Assembly (NCBI GenBank): GCA_001969505.1
Contig: LSSK01000172.1
Span: forward strand, 1 to 48,408
Source of the DNA: Zancudomyces culisetae
Lineage: Eukaryota; Kickxellomycota; Harpellomycetes; Harpellales; Legeriomycetaceae
Direction of reading: 5' to 3'
Length of the DNA stretch: 48,408 bases
Shown one piece after another: positions 39,672-48,408 of this stretch; positions within the stretch are counted from its first letter, which is position 1, and each line of letters starts with the position of its first letter. Made by a program: the position numbers and the translations under genes. The notes beneath the pieces were generated by a model. It searched no databases. It had not been told where the DNA came from and worked only from the letters and a program-made list of their open reading frames with translations.

Positions 39672-40252
39672 TTTTGTTTCCTGTTATTATATTTCTAGAC
39701 ACGCCCGTGTTATATTTGAGATTTCTGAATTAGATTCCTTAACTATACACAAAAATGATTCTTTTGTCCAATCTACCCTCTGTCGACTATATATACAAGT
39801 TCTAGTTTCTGATCGATAGTATCTTTGTTAAGGACACTAAAGAGTTGATATAAATCAGTCAACGGCTTTGCAAAAAAAAAATTTTTTTTCTTATTCTTTT
39901 TTCTTTGGTTGGTAGCTTAACTACCTATTTTCGATCAAAAAAATTTTTGCGAAAAAATTTTGAGAGTTCCTAGAACCACAGCCAATATTAGCTAATTGAG
40001 TGTTAAATATGCAAGTTAATTTTCAGTGATCTTTTAGCACGAAATTTTCACCATTTAAACAACATTATACCAAAGTAAAAGGATAACAGTATTATAATAT
40101 TTATAGTGTCATTATTGACTTTATTGATTAATATCTATGCTTGTTATTCAAATTAAAAAGAATACAACTAAGTGTGGCAAAATAGAAAACATGCTTTCCT
40201 TTTGCTTTAAGATCCCAAAACGCAAGTGTTTCCTACTGCTGAAAAAAAAAAA
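39672..40252. other. Intergenic region between MAK16 and the Rab gene
   Basis: About 580 bases. A CTATATATA element at 39787-39795 could be the TATA box of MAK16. The rest is A/T-rich (A9T8 run near 39872-39890) and includes the 3' end of the Rab gene. Confidence 0.5.
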
Positions 40253-41791
40253 CTAGCAACACCGAGAAATATAGCCACCTTCTTTTGAATTTCCAGGGTT
40301 TACATTGGGGTTAGAACTTTGTTTATCACTCTTAATTCTACTCTGAACACCTGAATTGAAAAGATCAGGGTTTATCCTAGCGAGTATATAGTTACTTGTT
40401 AGTATATGTTTGTACAAATATGCTAGTTCCACTTCTAAGTCACAAGAATGGTGTTTACCTGTCATTCTTGATTAACTCCAGAATCTTTGATGTAACATCT
40501 AGAAATACATCCTCAATGTGGTTTCCTCTATTTAAAAAATTTAATGTTTCGTTACGATTTTATCCTAGCTATCATTATAAAGCTAAAAGGTTACGTTTTA
40601 GCACTGGTTTCGTAAAACAAGATATTCTGTTCGTCCGCAAATTGCTTGCCCTCATCATAGGTCACTTCTCTCACCCTTGTACTGTCAGCCTACATTATTC
40701 ACCGGAAAATTTTACAATAAAGTACGCAAGATCAAAAAACAAAAAAGATAGTTCAAAAAACTACCTTATTTCCGATAAGTGCAAAGACACAATTTTGAGC
40801 TGTAAGGTCCCGAGCATCATTAAGCCACCTTTCTATACTTGTAAAACTCTCCTTGCTATTCATTGTATCAACAGGTTAGTTTGTTGTTAAAAGCAAGTGC
40901 AAAGTTAATATGCTACATACTTCGTTATATCGTACACAAGTATTGTTCCAATTGAGGCCCGGTAGTAGCTCTGTGTGACAGATCTACAGATTGGTGTACA
41001 GTTTATTATATATTAATCATAAACGCATACGCTCTCCAAAAATAAAATACTTAACAACATCCTCATTTTTGCCCAAAAGAACAGATTTTCCATTAAAACA
41101 ATATAACCCTTTCTTAAATACAAAGTTGCTCGTACCTGAATCGTTCTAAATTATAATAAAACGGTTTATTAAAGTCATTTTAAATTATATCCCGGTATTA
41201 CCTTGACCTGCAGTATCCCATATCTGTAACCTGTTTTAATTTTATAAAAACAATAAAAAATTCAGAATGTTGATATTGAGTATTCAGGGCACGTTAATTC
41301 ATTTCTTATTTATTACTGACATTCCACTATTAATTCAAATAGATAAACCAAAGCACATTCTTTACTTTATTCTAGTATCGTTAATATCAATTATTCGTGT
41401 CCCAAACTCTACTCCAATTGTATGTCCCGTTTTTTCGCTCTATACAAGTGCAGATATACAATTAGTACAACAACAACCGCCTTCTTGGTACTTTTTTTTG
41501 GTTACTACACGGTAATTTCCCCCATTTGGCAACCTAGTGAAATAATTCGAGTACTTACAAATATCTTTTCTGTAAACTGCCTTAAAACACTGCTTTTCCC
41601 CGAGCCTATATACAGATTGCCATTTAAAATTTATATTTAATTTATCCCCTGTTTACGTCAATCGGCGTACGATAGTTTGCAGTCTCCCCAAACGCAGACA
41701 AAAAACCAGAAAAAAAACCAGAAAAATACCTACCCATATCGCCTATGATTATGAATTTAAATATATACTGATAATTGTAATTCACAGACAT
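40253..41791 (-). CDS. Rab4/Rab14-type small GTPase, ten exons, 219 aa
   Basis: Exons on the minus strand: 41734-41791, 41559-41605, 41366-41439, 41202-41230, 41136-41145, 40921-40983, 40765-40855, 40595-40689, 40459-40527, 40253-40376. All introns are GT..AG (56-152 bases), phases agree, and the total is 660 bases with one terminal stop. The protein has every Rab landmark in order: P-loop GDMGSGKSS, switch I HTIGVEFG, WDTAGQERFR, NKAD, ETSAK, and a C-terminal CC for geranylgeranylation. The start NYNYQYIFKFIIIGDMG and the WLNDARDLT segment point to the Rab4/Rab14 group, which acts in early endosome/TGN recycling. The start is placed at 41791 because the family begins there, although the frame is open upstream. 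Exon 5 is only 10 bases. No key residue is missing. Confidence 0.93.
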
Positions 41792-42174
41792 CTTTAGCCA
41801 TGTACTTATGGTACTTTCTTGGTTGCACAAGGTCTCTTTTAAAATACTATATAATTCAAGTCTGAAATGATTGTACACCTATATTATGATATTTTTTTGA
41901 CGGAATCCTCCGCATACGTATTTTTTTATCTAATATTTTCAACGTTTTCATAAAGTATACAAATATAATCCCATGTTTTCTCCAACGGTCTATTCAGGCC
42001 AATGTCGCAATGGTGTTCAGCTGAATTGGTTATGTTCTTTTAGTACTAAACGCTTCAGCACACTATATATTTACAAGTTGCCTCTCAAAGACAAGTAATT
42101 TTTATCTGCACAGATAAATAAATGAGTCGCATTACTGAAAAAGACTCCCGTGAACAGCTTGGTGTTTATCCACG

Positions 42175-42203
42175 CCCCCCACCCACTCCCATCCCCTCCG
42201 CCC
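42175..42203 (-). other. Potential G-quadruplex on the minus strand
   Basis: Five runs of at least three G (GGGCGGAGGGGATGGGAGTG then GGTGGGGGG on the minus strand) with short loops, in otherwise A/T-rich DNA. It fits the G3+ N1-7 pattern. It lies about 380 bases upstream of the Rab start. No function can be read from it. Confidence 0.6.
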
Positions 42204-42906
42204 TCTATTATGTCAGTCCTATTTGAACACATCACTGAGTGAAATTGTCTCGTGAACATTTTTCTGCAGAGCTTATGGCCAATCAGCTTTTCCGTAATAT
42301 CGCTATGGACATTGGGAATTATCTCTAATACTCATAAGAGGCCCAAAAATTAGTTCAAAAAGGCAAACTACAGTCAAGCGGAGAAGTGGGTCCCCTTTTG
42401 CTAGTGTGGCACAGAAACAAGTGAGTTCAGTTAGATATCCAAAGGTCTATCGTTATCAATTCGCAATTGCATGGCTAAAAAAAAAGTTCTCACACCCATC
42501 AATGCGAACAAACTGGTGCGAATGCGTCATTTACGCAGTGGTGCTTCTACCAAAGGCCTTACATTTGCCCTTATTGGCTTTCATTTAGTACACCTAGAGC
42601 AATTCTTGGTCGACTATACTAATTATTATATCTGAATGTGATATGAGGAGAGTGATAAGAGCTTATATTGGCTAGTTGTGTTACTTCCTGGCTTCTTATT
42701 TTTCTATGTTATTTCCACGCTTTTGAGTAGCTCTCAAAGATAAAAAGACAAATTACACCTTTACCTACCAGTTTCACTCGTAATATAAAAAGTGAAGCTA
42801 GGTTAAAAGAAATCAAAGATTCTTCATTTTCTTCTCAAACATTAGATCATGCACAACTACTCTTGTTATCATTTTTTAAAGTATGTGTTTCTGCAGTACT
42901 AAACAT

Positions 42907-43056
42907 TCACATATATGGTATACAAAACACAGGTATGAACTTTTCTCCGCAGCACTGCGAGAATTGCTTGTTTGTAGTGTTCTGTATCCTGTCCATACCG
43001 CTACTAGTAATTGCACTAGTAGTAGTACTACCGCTGCTACTATCAAAATTAGTCAT
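42907..43056 (-). CDS. Short Ser/Thr-rich coding-like frame downstream of the kinase gene
   Basis: A 49-codon frame starts 101 bases after the kinase stop, same strand. It opens MTNFDSSSGSTTTSAITSSG and contains QFSQCCGEKFIP. Composition is protein-like and unlike the flanking A/T runs, and a GTATAC donor near its end suggests a further exon that I could not place. It could be a first exon, a remnant, or chance. Confidence 0.22.
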   Translation of the reverse strand: MTNFDSSSGSTTTSAITSSGMDRIQNTTNKQFSQCCGEKFIPVFCIPYM

Positions 43057-43157
43057 TACAATAATCAACTGAGTTTGGTAATAAGTACTAGATAATGTGA
43101 TTCGAATCAAGCAAGAAAAGAGAAAATAAAAACATGGAGAAATAATTAAATTAAAAG

Positions 43158-44942
43158 CTAGTTGTTGGGTCCGTATGACATAGGACCACCACCACCACCG
43201 TCATAAGTAAAGCCCATAAATTGCTGCTGAACAGTGTCGGACAAATTAGAGTCTGGAATATAGGAATCCATAGGAAGTTCAGCAGTAAAGGTCTCGTCAA
43301 AGTTTGAAGTGTCAAAGGCTGATTTGACGGAGGGCCTGAAGGGTGGCTCGTATTTTCTACCCAGGAGCAGATCCCAATCTATCTCTGCAAAGAAAGGCAT
43401 AGCTTTAATCTCTCCACTACCTTTGTTTCCTAGCCTTTTAGTGGGATCACGCGTCAAAAGACCCCTTAGGAGACTTCTAGCACGGCTTCCAACAACGTCC
43501 TCTGGAAACACCAACTCATCTTGTAATACGCGATGATACATTTCATTGATGTTTTCACTATAAAAAGGCGGTAGACCTGTGAGCATTTCATAAAGCAATA
43601 CACCGAATGTCCACCAATCTACAGTCCTAGTGTACCCCTTACCCAATAGTAGCTCAGGGGCTAGGTATTCAGGGGTTCCACAAAATGTGTTTGTCTTTTT
43701 CTCGTCTGTCATGTTTAGTTTACACAAACCAAAGTCACACAACAAAATGTGACCAGTATAGTCTATTAGAATATTTTCGGGCTTTAGGTCCCGATAGATG
43801 ACATCGTAACTATGTAAGCATTCTAGCGCACATAAAAGCTCTGCTGCATAAAATCGACTTCGGTGTTGATCAAACCGTCCTTCTACTTGCAGATGGTGAA
43901 ACAGTTCGCCCCCATTTATAAATGCCAACACAAAATATAGCTTCTCCTTTGTTTGGAAAGAAAATTTTAGGGGTACGATAAATGGATGGTTTATTTTTGC
44001 AAGAACGTTTCTCTCCGCCAGTGTGTGGGCCACCTCTGACCGCATGACAATTTTACTTTTCGAGATAATTTTCATTGCATATATTCGTCCTGTATCCCTT
44101 TTGCGAACCTGCATTACTTTACCAAAGCTACCCTTTCCAATTACCTTGAGAAGCTCAAAATCGTCTATATTAATTGGTCTGCCACTCACGCTTCGGTTAA
44201 AACAATAATTTATGTGTATATGCCCACTTACACTTAGTGAAACCCATTCATCTACAAATTTTCCATCTACAAACTCAGGTACTAGCTTCACCCTCCCAAG
44301 AAATATCGCTGTGGTTATTTTTTTGTCGCTTCCTTCCACGTACTTTTCAATCTGCTGATACAATGATATAATTACTTCACTTCTACGACAAACATCAAAA
44401 CTGGCTCGATATCCCCATATTGGATTAAGCATATCTCCACCAACTGGTGCTGCTATTACCTCATTCGCATCAAACGATATGATGGCGTAAGGACGCTGTT
44501 GTACTTCGTTTTTATACGAGGAATAAGAACTTGCTATGCTCTGTGCTTTTGACAGTGGCATTACGCCTCTTCCATTGAGTACTTTCACTACCAACACACC
44601 TGCTTTTCCATTACCACCACCTGTATTTCCCGCAACATGCCCGGTTCTACCCGCGTTGGCATTCGCGTTTACACTCTGGTAGTATTGCTGTCTCTGTGGC
44701 TGCTGTCTTGGCTGTTGCTGAAATTGTCTCTGTTGCTGAAATTGTTCTTGGAAGTGCTGTTGCGGCTGAGTCTTCTTTTGGAGACCTTGTACTAACTTTT
44801 TTTCCTTATGCAGGCTTTCCACTTCTCCTAAATTCTCCCTCTCCGTGCTATGAGCAGTTTTGTTTTGGTACTCAGTTCCTGTTGCCCGCTCGTTAATCTT
44901 TGCATTTGTTGTTACATCCTCCTTATTGTCCTTCACACTCAA
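43158..44942 (-). CDS. C2-domain AGC protein kinase, Gad8/Ypk1 (SGK) type, 594 aa
   Basis: Ser/Thr kinase of the TORC2-PDK1 branch controlling membrane and stress responses in fungi. The N terminus (1-110) is Q-rich and disordered. A C2-like domain (about 115-245) starts GVLVVKVLNGRGV, as in S. pombe Gad8 and related Ypk kinases. The kinase domain begins at about 262: GKGSFGKV (269-276), Lys291, YRDLKPEN (383-390, Asp385), DFG (403-405), and the activation loop TFCGTPEYLAPE with Thr419 as the PDK1 site. The AGC tail ends with the hydrophobic motif FMGFTY (575-580), Thr579 being the TORC2-type site, and an earlier proline-poor turn region. All catalytic residues are present. Single exon. Ypk1/Gad8 is the best fit, Sch9/Sck the alternative. 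Confidence 0.93.
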   Translation of the reverse strand: MSVKDNKEDVTTNAKINERATGTEYQNKTAHSTERENLGEVESLHKEKKLVQGLQKKTQPQQHFQEQFQQQRQFQQQPRQQPQRQQYYQSVNANANAGRTGHVAGNTGGGNGKAGVLVVKVLNGRGVMPLSKAQSIASSYSSYKNEVQQRPYAIISFDANEVIAAPVGGDMLNPIWGYRASFDVCRRSEVIISLYQQIEKYVEGSDKKITTAIFLGRVKLVPEFVDGKFVDEWVSLSVSGHIHINYCFNRSVSGRPINIDDFELLKVIGKGSFGKVMQVRKRDTGRIYAMKIISKSKIVMRSEVAHTLAERNVLAKINHPFIVPLKFSFQTKEKLYFVLAFINGGELFHHLQVEGRFDQHRSRFYAAELLCALECLHSYDVIYRDLKPENILIDYTGHILLCDFGLCKLNMTDEKKTNTFCGTPEYLAPELLLGKGYTRTVDWWTFGVLLYEMLTGLPPFYSENINEMYHRVLQDELVFPEDVVGSRARSLLRGLLTRDPTKRLGNKGSGEIKAMPFFAEIDWDLLLGRKYEPPFRPSVKSAFDTSNFDETFTAELPMDSYIPDSNLSDTVQQQFMGFTYDGGGGGPMSYGPNN

Positions 44943-46866
44943 ATTTGAGAATCCCTTTTCTATACCAACATTACTACCCTCCTTTTTCGGCTCTATTTTA
45001 TGTATTTGTATATCTTTTTGTCATTAATGTTTCAACTATTATCTTTTGTTTTAGTTTACAGTCAGAATCCGTTATTAAGCACCTCAATTTATGAAAAAAG
45101 GAAAGAGTGTTGCACATATTGATAGGTATCGATTCAACTTACTTGGTCTCAGCCACGACATTCTTTGATTGAAATCCTTTTTTTAGTGTGTAATTAATCT
45201 CTAGCCACTTACTAGAAATTGTTTTATTTACAAAAATTATAATACCAAGAGTTATATCTTGAGGAAAAGATGAGTGTATGGGCTATGCTTCACGCCTCTA
45301 CCGAGTATGGGTATTATACTTATTTTTCACTACAATAATATATAAGACTTAATCAATAATCTAATTCATAGCTAGTCAACCTGGTTAAGAGAATATTTTA
45401 ATATGTTTGATTCAGGCTTTCTTGCTACTTTTCATTGAGGTTTTTTTTTGCAGCTATAATCTTAAATTCGATACTATTTCGCATCCTCGATTTATTCACT
45501 ACCTCATTGGAAACAAAACAAATAATAACGTAATCACGTTGGTATCTTCGGCATCATTGCCTGATGGAAAAGGATGCTTTTTTATTCTCCTTTAGCAGGT
45601 AAATCCATAATCTCCCATTTCTTACTGGTAAGTTTTAGCGATTTATCCTGAAATCTAGTTTAATTGTCTTTTCGCTTTCCTTATTTGTAAAAAAAAAGCA
45701 AATAAAAACGAAAAAATTGGATTAGTAATAACAACTTATTGGGTTTCTATTTAAACCATTGTTACAAACACATTTATGTTGAAGCCATTGGCGGCTTTTT
45801 TTAGTTGGCAATTCAAAACCCGAGCATTGTGAAAAAACTGGTGAAAAGGGATCTGACCACTTAATATACACATATTAGCTCAAACTTGTAGGATATGGTA
45901 ACAAGGACATGTTATTTATGTATTCAATTTGAAAAGAAAGGAGAGAAATAACGTTTAGGGGGTTGCTTTTACCACCTTAAAGATTAATAAGCTGGTCGGC
46001 ATACCTAAGCTATATTATATATTAATGCCTATCTGTTGCTCATATATTTGTGGATTTGTGCACGAGTATTATTGGCAGTGAATATTCATTTTTAAAAGGA
46101 ATGGTAATTTTAGATGCATCGGTATTTTTCTCTAGTTAGCACTGTTGGTCTAATAAGCTATAATAGTACAGTTTTTGTACCAAATGATGGGGTTCATTGA
46201 TATAAGGTATTTAAAACAAGACGTCAAAGTGATCATTCCTTTGGAACAACACAAGCAATGAATACTTTAACAAGTAGGCGCTACGATCTTTTTAAAAGTA
46301 TTGTTACATTAATTTGTAGAAAAGAGCAACTAGCTTATTACTACTAATTTATAGTCGATTTAGAATAATTCACACTTGAACATAACTTGCGAGTTATTAT
46401 ATGGATTCGAAAAATGGCATTTAGGTTACCTTGATGTTTTGGTCAGAACTATGTTCATACATAAGTTGAGTTGGTGCAGAGTCCAATTGACAAGGTACCA
46501 CTTTTTTTTTATACTAAAAAAGCCGGTTATTATATGATACTTGTTTTTTTCGAGATACTTTCCGGGTATTTGATTTTATAGTCATTATAAATATTTAACT
46601 AAGAAATCGGTATGCTAAACACCACCTAAAAATTGTTGAATTGCATAATGGCATAGTATTAGCAGCATAGTGAGGGGGGGAGGTATTGCGGAAATTTAGT
46701 AAATAAATAAAAACAAGGTGAGCTTCAAACATACTAACAATCTTTTAAACATAGAGTCAAAAGCTGAAAAATTAGAGAAATTCTTGTGTTCTTGTTATGC
46801 TCATTTACATTCACCATGCAGATAACTAAAAAGTACAAATCAACAAAAACACCTAAAAGTATATAT
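44943..46866. other. Intergenic region upstream of the kinase gene
   Basis: About 1.9 kb. It holds the kinase promoter and a candidate plus-strand two-exon gene (45270-45595). 45600-46866 is A/T-rich with nothing recognised apart from short G runs near 46674. Confidence 0.5.
45270..45595 (+). CDS. Putative two-exon gene for a 58-residue protein of unknown function
   Basis: Exon 1 is 45270-45304 (MSVWAMLHAST, ending GA|GTATGG). A 149-base intron ends with a strong pyrimidine tract and TTTGCAG. Exon 2 is 45454-45595, in phase 2, and stops at TAG. The second exon is less A/T-rich than its flanks and reads YNLKFDTISHPRFIHYLIGN at its start. It is divergent from the kinase gene. The 3' end is unclear: CTCCTTTAGCAG|GTAAAT right at the stop could instead be splice signals of a longer gene. 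No family recognised. Confidence 0.32.
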
Positions 46867-47394
46867 TCAAAAATCAATGGTAAGCCTCGTTGGCCTGGCT
46901 TTGAAAAGATCCAAGTTACATGTGGGGCATAGTGCAGAAATGTGTATTAAATGATAATCCAGACAAGAGACATGGAATTTATGACCGCAGGGAATTTTTC
47001 GTACCATAGTCTTTGGCAGAATTTTTATATCACACAATGTACAGATATGGGTATCTATTTCATACACGTCTGTATTTTTTTCTTTACTTTCATCAACCAA
47101 GCTCCAAGACACTTTTAAAAATTGTTCAATTAGCTGAGGTGAATCGAATAATGTTGGTGTATATTTTGGCAAGCTTTCTTGGTATGATGAGTTAAAGTAT
47201 CGATCATATACTGTGTTATGTGTATAGCTTTGTATCTGGTTTTCCCGACGCAAAAGCTCAGTCTCATGTATAGTAACGTTTGTGGTCTTTTTATTCAATA
47301 GTGAGTAGATACAAATACATAGTGCTGCAGATAGCAAGAATCCCCCGAGTATACCCGAAACTATTAATACCGCTACAGATACTTCTAAGCTCAT
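46867..47394 (-). CDS. Membrane-anchored RING-H2 E3 ubiquitin ligase-like protein, 175 aa
   Basis: One N-terminal membrane helix (about 7-32), no cleavable signal, a polar middle with an LPKY motif (a possible HECT-ligase or arrestin contact) and a C-terminal RING-H2 domain at about 117-160. The eight ligands are present in order: CTLC, PCGH (Cys, His), FH, SC, then LC and PTC, giving C3H2C3. The Trp usually found after the sixth ligand is replaced by His (CLDYHLIH). This ATL/TMEM-type layout suggests membrane-bound ubiquitin ligase activity with an E2 partner, substrate unknown. Small for the family, but the domain is complete. Single exon. Confidence 0.85.
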   Translation of the reverse strand: MSLEVSVAVLIVSGILGGFLLSAALCICIYSLLNKKTTNVTIHETELLRRENQIQSYTHNTVYDRYFNSSYQESLPKYTPTLFDSPQLIEQFLKVSWSLVDESKEKNTDVYEIDTHICTLCDIKILPKTMVRKIPCGHKFHVSCLDYHLIHISALCPTCNLDLFKARPTRLTIDF

Positions 47395-48002
47395 ATTGTT
47401 TATCTGTTCTTCCTGGATATAGTAAAAAAAACATAGATAATCAAATTTCTACTTTTACAGGCTTTTTTTTTTAGAAAAAAAAAGTTATAATCATACAGAG
47501 AAAATTCAGGCACTTTTGAGATTATTAGTCCAATATAAAAGATATATGAAGGGATGGAGTAGTATATATTACTATATTTGACCATGGCAACACAAGAAAT
47601 ATTATTCTTCAGCCTTTTCACACAACACGAGCTTCATAGAACACAAAGATAGCTACACATCTACTTTTTATACACGACATTTATCATTTATTCCTTTTTG
47701 AGAATATGCATTGAAAACTGGTAGTACTACTTTCCCTTGAACCAATTTGTTACTTTATCTTGAAATTTAAACGCAAATTTCAAATGGCTAAAACAATAAG
47801 ACAACGTGTCTGGTAGCAAATAAAAATCTCGGATAAAAAGGAGGTTCAATTTATTTTTGGGTATTATGGATGATTTCATGGAATCAATTTTCTATAGATA
47901 ACAAATCCTGGTCAAACCTCACCAAGTCCCTGAGTCATCTTCCTAAAGGATTGCCATCCCACCTCCATTAACTAGGAAGGCGGAGATGAACAAACTAAAA
48001 CA
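47395..48002. other. Intergenic region 5' of the RING gene, up to the poly(T) tract
   Basis: About 600 bases. A/T-rich to about 47900, then a less A/T-rich patch (47905-47990) immediately next to the poly(T). The patch is short, open on the minus strand for 18 codons, and unidentified. Confidence 0.5.
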
Positions 48003-48022
48003 TTTTTTTTTTTTTTTTTTTT
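48003..48022 (-). other. Poly(A) tract of 20 on the minus strand, 14 bases after AATAAA
   Basis: Twenty A on the minus strand follow the polyadenylation signal AATAAA (48037-48042), which itself follows the ORF ending at 48091. The order stop codon, AATAAA, about 15 bases, long A run is that of a processed mRNA end in genomic DNA, as left by target-primed reverse transcription. Confidence 0.6.
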
Positions 48023-48090
48023 CGGTAGAAAAAAAATTTATTTAGAAAATAAACAGTTCCTAAAAAATAAAAACAATCTATATTCTAAAC

Positions 48091-48408
48091 TCATCCTATT
48101 CCCCTTCGACTCTCTAGAGTCTCCGTACCCGATGGGCATTGGTTCAAGGGGAGTGGGACTACACTAATATCTTTCAACACTAGGTAGCGAGGTAAAAAGG
48201 TCTCGTTAAGAAACCGGGCTGTGGAAACCACTGCTCTAACGCAAGTGGCGTTTGGATCCCGAAGAATCCCAGGTAGTTTGAGCTTTAACTCCTCCCCCAG
48301 GAGTTTACCCACGATTTTCCTGCGAAGCTCAACACACTCGGAAATCGTGCTAGATAAAAAAGAACTATAAAAATCTATAAATTCAGTAAGTAAATCCTTC
48401 CTAATCTC
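48091..48408 (-). CDS. 3' end of an unidentified ORF, possibly retrotransposon-derived (partial)
   Basis: An open frame enters from the right edge and ends with TAG at 48091, giving 105 codons. No ATG lies in the visible part, so the start is outside. The sequence is less A/T-rich than the neighbouring intergenic DNA. It includes a helical LLTEFIDFYSSFLSS and KLLGEELKLKLPGILRD and has no recognisable reverse transcriptase, RNase H, integrase or zinc-knuckle motif in the visible part. Together with AATAAA and the poly(A) tract just downstream, it may be the tail of a non-LTR element or a retroposed gene copy. An ordinary host gene with an A-rich 3' flank is the alternative. Confidence 0.5.
   Translation of the reverse strand, partial: EIRKDLLTEFIDFYSSFLSSTISECVELRRKIVGKLLGEELKLKLPGILRDPNATCVRAVVSTARFLNETFLPRYLVLKDISVVPLPLNQCPSGTETLESRRGIG

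Larger units (their letters stand above)
41792..43157. other. Intergenic region between the Rab gene and the kinase gene
   Basis: About 1.37 kb. It contains the Rab promoter, a G-quadruplex-capable tract at 42175-42203 and a small minus-strand coding-like frame at 42907-43056, both listed separately. Other ORFs (42406-42588, 42863-43072) are not supported. Confidence 0.5.

Noticed and set aside
1-48408. tRNA or rRNA genes
   Set aside because: I looked for B-box-like GTTCGA/TCGAAC patterns with a matching acceptor stem on both strands; the few hits lie inside coding regions and do not fold as tRNA. No rRNA sequence was recognised.

Overview
This window reads as nuclear DNA of an AT-rich fungus. 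The evidence is a fungal chitin synthase, an Opy2-like membrane anchor, a GCN4/CPC-1-type bZIP factor, a mitochondrial uS4 (Nam9) protein, MAK16, MTC1 and a C2-AGC (Gad8/Ypk1-like) kinase. Genes are well spaced, introns begin GT(A/G) and end (T/C)AG, and intergenic DNA is rich in A/T runs with a few poly-G tracts. A cobalamin-dependent methylmalonyl-CoA mutase points away from Dikarya and towards an early-diverging lineage. Two secreted proteins built from arthropod-like pacifastin modules fit an arthropod-associated fungus such as Zoopagomycota, but that placement is inference.

Layout, left to right: the 5' exons of a TBC-domain Rab-GAP run off the left edge (44-519, minus). A putative two-exon small gene (1775-2130, minus) follows, then chitin synthase (2498-5695, minus), relic-like exons of a hotdog thioesterase (7578-8017, minus), and a PIG-Y/Eri1 homologue with a very long N-terminal extension and a second exon (8066-9229, minus). 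The bZIP gene (12155-13414, plus) has a leader full of short uORFs. Next come the Opy2-like protein (15539-16498, plus), mitochondrial uS4 (16669-17568, minus), a TRF/Tbf1-like telobox protein (17940-20180, minus), a cyclin (22731-24146, plus) and an aquaporin homologue with altered pore motifs (24548-26008, minus).

The centre holds a pacifastin-like gene (27576-28331, minus) followed by a 135-N gap and a second, exactly matching 803-bp stretch carrying its 5' half; this is most likely an assembly artefact. Then come methylmalonyl-CoA mutase (31537-33849, plus), MTC1 (34135-35628, plus) and a five-module pacifastin-like protein (35818-36960, minus).

The right third holds MAK16 (38757-39671, minus), a ten-exon Rab4/Rab14-type GTPase rebuilt from splice signals (40253-41791, minus), the C2-AGC kinase (43158-44942, minus), a membrane RING-H2 protein (46867-47394, minus) and, at the right edge, the 3' end of an ORF followed by AATAAA and a 20-base poly(A) tract, which looks like a retroposed 3' end.

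There is no operon-like organisation. Shared themes are membrane traffic (a Rab, a Rab-GAP, MTC1), cell wall and surface (chitin synthase, GPI synthesis, secreted Cys-rich proteins), and nutrient or stress signalling (GCN4-like factor, Opy2-like anchor, TORC2-type kinase). Most large genes are intronless, whereas the Rab gene has nine introns, so other gaps may hide small multi-exon genes; several exon-like segments are flagged as unresolved.
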